A stretch of 17,379 nucleotides of DNA from CBFGTA01 sp965651595 (lineage in GTDB: Bacteria; Actinomycetota; Actinomycetes; S36-B12; UBA10799). Where the stretch lies: the NCBI GenBank assembly GCA_965651595.1, contig CBFGTA010000042.1:1-17379 (forward strand), written 5' to 3'. Numbering within the stretch: the first letter of the stretch is position 1; the number at the start of each line of letters is the position of its first letter. The position numbers and the translations under genes were made by a program. The notes below the pieces were generated by a model that saw nothing but the letters and a program-made list of their open reading frames with translations, was not told the DNA's origin and did no database searches. This document shows, piece by piece, positions 13,171 through 17,379 of the stretch.

Positions 13171-13695
13171 ATGACGGCACAGCCGAGTAGTCCCGAAGCT
13201 GAGCCCCAGGCAGACGCCGATCCGCAGGAAGTCGCACGCATCATCGCCTTGAACTCGCTCAACCAGCGGCCCCGCACCCGGGCGCAACTCGAAGACCTGC
13301 TGAGGCGCCGCCACGTCCCTGCCGAGGCGGCTTCGGCGGTGCTCGACCGATTCGAGGAAGTTGGCCTCGTCGACGATCGACGCTTCGCCGAGCAGTGGGT
13401 CGACTACCGCCAATCGGTCAAGGCAGTGTCTCGGGCCATGCTGCGAGTGGAACTTCAGCGCAAGGGAATTTCGCGCGACACGGTCGACGACGTGCTCGCC
13501 GACTGGGACAGCAACAGCGAGCAGCAACAGGTGCGGGACTTGGCGTGTCGGTTGTTGCGTCAAGTCAAAGACCCCGACCCGTACCGCCGCCGCCGTAAGT
13601 TGGCCGACCGGCTCGCGCGGCGAGGCTTCCCTCCCGACGTGGTGTGGGACGCGGTCCATCACGCGCTCGCTGGCGATTCTGACGAGTACTCATAA
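13171..13695 (+). CDS. recX: Regulatory protein RecX
   Basis: RecX binds RecA filaments and inhibits or trims them. The 174-residue product has a polar, acidic N-terminal tail of about 18 residues and then the helical RecX repeats: IIALNSLNQRPRTRAQLEDL, FEEVGLVDDRRFAEQWVDYR, ELQRKGISRDTVDDVL and a final repeat around RRRKLADRLARRGFPPDVVW. The F-x-x-VGLVDDRRFA motif is diagnostic. The start ATG has AGGGG 6 nt upstream. The gene lies 53 bp after recA with no clear terminator or TANNNT box at leaderless spacing between them, so it is probably co-transcribed with recA and SOS-induced. Confidence 0.93.
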   Translation: MTAQPSSPEAEPQADADPQEVARIIALNSLNQRPRTRAQLEDLLRRRHVPAEAASAVLDRFEEVGLVDDRRFAEQWVDYRQSVKAVSRAMLRVELQRKGISRDTVDDVLADWDSNSEQQQVRDLACRLLRQVKDPDPYRRRRKLADRLARRGFPPDVVWDAVHHALAGDSDEYS

Positions 13696-13715
13696 CAGCC
13701 TGCGGGCTCAACCCG

Positions 13716-13721
13716 TAACCT
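13716..13721 (+). promoter_or_regulatory. -10 box of miaB, leaderless spacing
   Basis: TAACCT lies exactly 6 nt before the GTG start of miaB and 21 bp after the recX stop. No good -35 is seen 17 bp upstream. Confidence 0.6.
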
Positions 13722-13727
13722 AGGGGA

Positions 13728-15239
13728 GTGACAACTGCCCGCACCTACAGCGTTCGCACGTTCGGATGCCAAATGAACGTCCACGACTCCGAACGCATCG
13801 AAGGTCTGCTCGAACATGCCGGCCTCGTGGCACACCCGGAATCGGCCGACCGCCCAGCCGACGTTGTCGTCTTCAACACCTGTGCGGTGCGGGAGAACGC
13901 TGACAACAAGCTGTACGGCAACCTGGGTCACTTGCGGCCGGTGAAGGACGCGAATCCCGGCATGCAGATCGCCGTCGGCGGATGTTTGGCGCAAAAAGAC
14001 CAAGACAAGATCGTGCAGCGCGCTCCCTGGGTGGATGTCGTGTTCGGAACCCACAACCTTGGGTCCCTGCCCGTGCTGCTGGAACGTTCGCGCAGCTTGG
14101 GGGAGGCCCAAGTGGAGCTGCGCGATGCTCTCGAACACTTCCCATCGTCCTTGCCGGTTCGCAGGCAATCCCGCCACAGCGCTTGGGTGTCAATCTCGGT
14201 CGGCTGCAACAACACGTGCACTTTCTGCATCGTCCCAAGTCTGCGCGGTAAGGAACAGGATCGTCGGCCCGGCGACATTCTGGCTGAGATCGAGATGCTC
14301 GTCGCCGACGGTGTCGTCGAAGTCACCTTGCTCGGGCAGAACGTGAACGCCTACGGAGTGGAGTTCGGTGACCGGGGTGCTTTCGCGGATCTGCTGCGAG
14401 CGTGCGGTTCGATCGACGGTCTCGAACGGGTTCGATTCACCAGCCCGCATCCACGCGACTTCACCGACGACGTCATCGACGCGATGGCCACCACCGCCAA
14501 CGTCATGCCTCAACTGCACATGCCGTTGCAGTCGGGCAGCGATGACGTGCTCAAGCGGATGCGCCGATCGTATCGGGCCGACAGGTTCATGGGCATCCTC
14601 GACAACGTGCGTGCCGCCATTCCTGACGCTGCGATCACCACTGACATCATCGTCGGGTTCCCCGGCGAGACCGACCGAGACTTCGAAGCCACCATGGATG
14701 TGGTGCGACAAGCCCGGTTCGCTGGCGCGTTCACGTTCCAGTACTCCGCGCGCCCCGGCACCCCGGCGGCGACATACGACGATCAAGTGCCAGCTGCGGT
14801 CGTTTCCGAACGCTACGAGCGGCTCGCCGCACTCGTCAACGCCATCACCTGGGAAGAGAACCAGTCGCTGATCGGTCGAACGGTCGAAGTGCTCGTGTCA
14901 GATGGGGCGGGGAAGAAGGACGAGCAGCGCGGACGCATGTCGGGCCGGGCCCGCGACAACCGGCTCGTTCACTTCGACGCTACTGGCATGGACATCACCG
15001 CGGGTGATCTGCTCGAAGTCACTGTGACCGGTGCCGCCCCTCACCACTTGACTAGTGACGACCTGCCGTCGGTAATTCGGTACTACGACGATCTCGGCAC
15101 TAGCGATTCGTCTGACTCCGGTTGCGGTTGTTCAGGGGGTGCCTGTGGCGACGGGGCCGTATCCGCGCCGTCGGGCCCAGTCGTGCTGGGGATGCCTCGA
15201 ATCGGGTCAGACTCCACGGTCCAGCGAGCTACGAAGTAG
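13728..15239 (+). CDS. miaB: tRNA-2-methylthio-N6-dimethylallyladenosine synthase MiaB
   Basis: MiaB is a radical-SAM methylthiotransferase that acts on i6A37 of tRNAs reading U-starting codons, after MiaA has added the isopentenyl group. The 503-residue product has N-terminal cluster cysteines C14 (TFGCQMN), C52 (FNTCAVRENA) and C86 (GGCLAQKD), and radical-SAM cysteines C160/C164/C167 in VGCNNTCTFCIVPSLRGKE. It also has MPLQSGSD, DIIVGFPGETD and a TRAM domain around residues 380-445. TFGCQMN with SLRGKE separates it from RimO. The C-terminal 40 residues hold an unusual CGCSGGAC cluster (C466, C468, C473) before a VLGMPRIG motif that I recall from other actinobacterial MiaB tails. The last 157 bp overlap the convergent LigB-like gene. 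Confidence 0.96.
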   Translation: MTTARTYSVRTFGCQMNVHDSERIEGLLEHAGLVAHPESADRPADVVVFNTCAVRENADNKLYGNLGHLRPVKDANPGMQIAVGGCLAQKDQDKIVQRAPWVDVVFGTHNLGSLPVLLERSRSLGEAQVELRDALEHFPSSLPVRRQSRHSAWVSISVGCNNTCTFCIVPSLRGKEQDRRPGDILAEIEMLVADGVVEVTLLGQNVNAYGVEFGDRGAFADLLRACGSIDGLERVRFTSPHPRDFTDDVIDAMATTANVMPQLHMPLQSGSDDVLKRMRRSYRADRFMGILDNVRAAIPDAAITTDIIVGFPGETDRDFEATMDVVRQARFAGAFTFQYSARPGTPAATYDDQVPAAVVSERYERLAALVNAITWEENQSLIGRTVEVLVSDGAGKKDEQRGRMSGRARDNRLVHFDATGMDITAGDLLEVTVTGAAPHHLTSDDLPSVIRYYDDLGTSDSSDSGCGCSGGACGDGAVSAPSGPVVLGMPRIGSDSTVQRATK

Positions 15240-15886
15240 CCCACGCCGTAGGGGGCCGACGCGTGCAGCAGCCGCGGATCCCGGACCGACACCCCCGGGC
15301 ACCGGTGACTGAGCACGTGCGACAGCGCCTGCCACACCGGCCAACCCGCTACCAGCAGTTCCGCGCACTGGCGACGATCGAGATTGCCAAGTCCACGATG
15401 ATCTCCTGTCGCCAGCGCCCTAGCGATGCGAGAATCGACGGTTTCGGCGCGCGCGTCCCAGTACCCGGGGGCCTTGTCCGTACGGCAGGCAGTTCCGTCG
15501 CCGACGACAAACCAGCAGTCTTCGACGTCCGGGTCGGCCGCGACCATGTCTGCGGCCAAGGCTTCAGCACCGGCAGTCGCCCAGTCGGCAGCGCCACTCG
15601 GGGGTGGGAACGGTCGAACCACAACGTGGGCTGGCTCGCGGGCCAAGCCGGTATCAGCAATCGCTCCCACCAGACGAGTGGCCGTGATCGCCGCGCGCTG
15701 GTCCGGGGCGACCACGCCCCAGCTACCGTCGAGACCGGGCGTAGCCGAATCAGACGACGCCCGGGTCCGACCCAAGACGGCAGCAGCGACGGCGGCGCGA
15801 GTCTCGTCGAGTTCGGCAGCAGCTCCGGCGGCTACGACAGGATCGAGGGCCGGGGCGGCGGGCAAGAACACGATCGATGCGGCCAC
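15083..15886 (-). CDS. LigB-like (class III extradiol dioxygenase subunit B-like) protein, function unknown
   Basis: The 267-residue product belongs to the uncharacterised actinobacterial family normally encoded between miaB and miaA. Recognisable parts are the N-terminal PAAPALDPVVAAGAAAELDE, then VGDGTACRTDKAPGYWDARA, RALATGDHRGLGNLDRRQCA and SAPYGVGYFVARW near the C-terminus. The N-terminal histidine expected in active LigB-type enzymes (a CPHPP-like motif) is absent (FLPAAP), so dioxygenase chemistry is doubtful. The GTG at 15886 is chosen because TACAGT sits 7 nt upstream and the family N-terminus then fits. The frame is open to about 16108, but this would run through miaA. The usual end is near the YFVARW motif; here a polar Pro/Ser-rich tail of about 50 residues continues antisense into miaB. 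Confidence 0.8.
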   Translation of the reverse strand: MAASIVFLPAAPALDPVVAAGAAAELDETRAAVAAAVLGRTRASSDSATPGLDGSWGVVAPDQRAAITATRLVGAIADTGLAREPAHVVVRPFPPPSGAADWATAGAEALAADMVAADPDVEDCWFVVGDGTACRTDKAPGYWDARAETVDSRIARALATGDHRGLGNLDRRQCAELLVAGWPVWQALSHVLSHRCPGVSVRDPRLLHASAPYGVGYFVARWTVESDPIRGIPSTTGPDGADTAPSPQAPPEQPQPESDESLVPRSS

Positions 15887-15893
15887 GCATGCG

Positions 15894-15899
15894 ACTGTA
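15894..15899 (-). promoter_or_regulatory. -10 box of the LigB-like gene, leaderless spacing
   Basis: TACAGT on the minus strand, 7 nt before the GTG at 15886. It shares a divergent control region of only 91 bp with miaA. A CTGAT element about 17 bp upstream is a weak -35. Confidence 0.6.
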
Positions 15900-15977
15900 T
15901 CCCACGGCCAGGGGCCATCAGTGCGAGCACAGCGTGCGGGTTCGCGAGTGATCGGCAGGACTGTCAGGATAAGGGGC

Positions 15978-16919
15978 ATGCAGGATTGGGCAACGCAATG
16001 GGAACGGCCCCCCATTGTGCTGGCCGGACCCACTGGCGTGGGCAAGACCGAACTCAGCATCGAACTAGCCGAGCGCCTCGACGCCGAGATCGTCAATGCC
16101 GACTCCATGCAGCTCTACCAAGGCCTCGACATTGGCACCAGCAAGGTCACTGAGCAGGAGCGAGCAGAAGTACCCCACCACCTGCTTGACCTATGGCCCA
16201 TCGACTATCCGGCCAACGTGGCCGAGTATCAGCGGCAGGCGCGCCAGACGGTCGCCGAGATCGAGCAGCGCGGAAAGCGCGCGCTACTCGTCGGGGGGTC
16301 GGGTCTCTACATCGCGTCGGTCATCCACGACCTGCAGTTCCCCGGCACCGACCCCGAGGTGCGAGCCCAGTGGAATCAACAACTCGAGCAACGCGGACCG
16401 CTTGCCCTGCACGCCGAACTTGCCGAACGAGACCCGGTCGCGGCGGCGGCGATCCAACCCAGCAATGGCCGTCGGATCGTGCGGGCACTGGAAGTCATGG
16501 ACATCACGGGACGGCCATTCCTGGCCCAACTGAACCGCCCCGATCGCCCGAGCGCCGTGCCCTATCTCGTCATCGACGCACCCCGCGACTGTCTCGACGA
16601 ACGCATCCACCGGCGGACCGCGGCCATGGTCGAAAACGGCTGGCTGGCAGAAGTGGAGCAGCTCGCGGCCCAGGGTCTCGCGTCCGCCCCGACAGCGTCC
16701 AAAGCAGTCGGGTACGGTCCGATGTTGCGCCACACTCAGGGCGAACTGTCCCTCGCCGAAGCGCTCACCCTCACCGAGCGCGACACCCGCCGCCTGGCCC
16801 GTCGCCAATGGGCGTGGTTCCGGCGCGAGGCATCGGCCCGCTGGATCCCGCGCGAGGATCTGCTCGGCCGCCGCACCCGTGAGCAACTTGTCGGCGAGTT
16901 GGTGGCCGCCGTCGGCTGA
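15978..16919 (+). CDS. miaA: tRNA dimethylallyltransferase MiaA
   Basis: MiaA transfers a dimethylallyl group to A37 of tRNA, making the substrate for MiaB. The 313-residue product has the P-loop GPTGVGKT (residues 17-24), NADSMQLYQGLDIGTSK, PHHLLDLWPID, LVGGSGLYIASVI, the NGRRIVRALEV motif, and the basic DTRRLARRQWAWFRRE segment near the end. It is normal in length and complete. The ATG at 15978 puts the P-loop at the usual distance; the frame is open upstream into the LigB-like gene but without family similarity. No ribosome site is evident. CAGGAT at 15965-15970, 7 nt before the start, is a degenerate version of the leaderless -10 box found at neighbouring genes. Confidence 0.95.
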   Translation: MQDWATQWERPPIVLAGPTGVGKTELSIELAERLDAEIVNADSMQLYQGLDIGTSKVTEQERAEVPHHLLDLWPIDYPANVAEYQRQARQTVAEIEQRGKRALLVGGSGLYIASVIHDLQFPGTDPEVRAQWNQQLEQRGPLALHAELAERDPVAAAAIQPSNGRRIVRALEVMDITGRPFLAQLNRPDRPSAVPYLVIDAPRDCLDERIHRRTAAMVENGWLAEVEQLAAQGLASAPTASKAVGYGPMLRHTQGELSLAEALTLTERDTRRLARRQWAWFRREASARWIPREDLLGRRTREQLVGELVAAVG

Positions 16920-16940
16920 CGTGCGCCCGAGGGCACACGT
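16919..16940 (+). terminator. Stem-loop directly after miaA
   Basis: The left arm starts at the last base of the miaA stop codon: ACGTGCGCCC against GGGCACACGT, with one C-A mismatch and a CGAG loop. It is GC-rich with no T-run. It separates miaA from the independent dapF promoter, so a termination role is reasonable but unproven. Confidence 0.4.
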
Positions 16941-16976
16941 GATCGGGAGTGATTCGAGCGAAAGGCCCGGGGCGCG

Positions 16977-16982
16977 TACAGT
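16977..16982 (+). promoter_or_regulatory. -10 box of dapF, leaderless spacing
   Basis: TACAGT lies exactly 6 nt before the dapF ATG, the same hexamer and spacing as at dapA. The six bases between are G-rich in both (TGGGGA at dapA, GGGGGA at dapF). Confidence 0.7.
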
Positions 16983-16988
16983 GGGGGA

Positions 16989-17379
16989 ATGTCCGGTTCG
17001 GCTCCACCCGAGTACACGTTGGCCCACGCAACGGGCAACGACTTCGTCTTCTTCGCCGACCCCGGCAACTCTCTTGCACTGTCGGGGCAGACGGTCCGGG
17101 CGCTATGTGATCGCCGCCGAGGCCTGGGTGCCGACGGAGTGATCGTCGCCGTTCCGGCTGAGGCGAGCAGCCCGGCACGGTGGTTCATGGACTACCGCAA
17201 CGCCGACGGATCCATCGCCCAGATGTGCGGTAACGGTGCTCGAGCATTCGTGCAGTTCCTCATCGGCTCTGGCCTCGAAGCCGATCCCACCGTCATCCAA
17301 ACCCGGGCCGGAGACCACCGAGTCGTCAGGTGCGACGGCCTGCTTGGAATCACCATGGGGACCGGCCAGAACTGGGCCC
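16989..17379 (+). CDS. dapF: Diaminopimelate epimerase (5' part; 3' end outside window)
   Basis: DapF interconverts LL- and meso-diaminopimelate, the last step before cell-wall use or decarboxylation to lysine. The first 130 codons are present. They show the N-terminal ATGNDFVFF, RGLGADGVI, and the active-site segment NADGSIAQMCGNGARAF with the first catalytic cysteine. The second catalytic cysteine lies beyond the window. The start is fixed by the TACAGT box 6 nt upstream and by the family N-terminus. With dapA at the other end of the window, this is the second diaminopimelate gene here, but it is a separate transcription unit. Confidence 0.94.
   Translation, partial: MSGSAPPEYTLAHATGNDFVFFADPGNSLALSGQTVRALCDRRRGLGADGVIVAVPAEASSPARWFMDYRNADGSIAQMCGNGARAFVQFLIGSGLEADPTVIQTRAGDHRVVRCDGLLGITMGTGQNWA

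Noticed and set aside
15887..16108. Upstream extension of the LigB-like gene to 16108
   Set aside because: It would run antisense through the miaA start and P-loop, and the family N-terminus begins at the GTG at 15886.
1..17379. CRISPR arrays, insertion sequences, integrases, phage or toxin-antitoxin genes
   Set aside because: None seen on reading both strands. Apart from the left-edge unit, the genes match the conserved housekeeping order.

Overview
The window looks like a housekeeping stretch of a high-GC Gram-positive chromosome (Actinomycetota). Coding frames have strongly G/C-biased third positions, GTG starts are common, and the gene order dapA-rnj-ftsK-rimO-pgsA-cinA-clgR-DUF3046-recA-recX-miaB-(LigB-like)-miaA-dapF follows the order I recall from Mycobacterium and Streptomyces. 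I cannot name a genus. I see no rRNA, tRNA, CRISPR array, insertion sequence, prophage or intein, and no gene-free stretch longer than about 205 bases.

Layout. (1) Bases 1-2859, minus strand: a compact three-gene unit encoding a Tat-exported metallophosphoesterase, a small lipoprotein and a polytopic membrane protein that runs off the left edge. The genes overlap by 4 and 8 bp. This is the least characterised part of the window and looks like a cell-envelope module. (2) Bases 2860-3063: a divergent control region with a perfect 8-bp inverted repeat in the phosphoesterase leader and a leaderless-type promoter for dapA. (3) Bases 3064-8590: dapA (lysine/diaminopimelate synthesis) overlapping rnj (RNase J), then ftsK (DNA translocase). 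(4) Bases 8652-11282: rimO, a probable 32-residue small ORF, pgsA and cinA, all joined by 4-bp GTGA/ATGA overlaps. (5) Bases 11320-13695: a ClgR-like regulator, a DUF3046 protein, recA behind a perfect LexA-type SOS box, and recX. (6) Bases 13728-17379: miaB, a convergent LigB-like gene whose 3' end overlaps miaB antisense, miaA, and dapF, which runs off the right edge.

Functional themes. DapA and DapF supply meso-diaminopimelate for cell wall and lysine. PgsA makes the phosphatidylglycerol precursor, and FtsK resolves chromosomes at division. RecA and RecX handle recombination and SOS. RimO, MiaB and MiaA modify ribosomal protein S12 and tRNA. RNase J degrades and matures RNA.

The most consistent non-coding signal is a TANNNT hexamer exactly 6 nt before the start codon of dapA, ftsK, rimO, miaB and dapF (7 nt for the LigB-like gene). 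It predicts leaderless mRNAs for most transcription units here. No clearly new defence or mobile system is visible. The best candidates for undescribed biology are the rimO-pgsA bridging small ORF, the rnj start-codon hairpin, the phosphoesterase/lipoprotein/membrane unit and the miaB/LigB-like antisense overlap.
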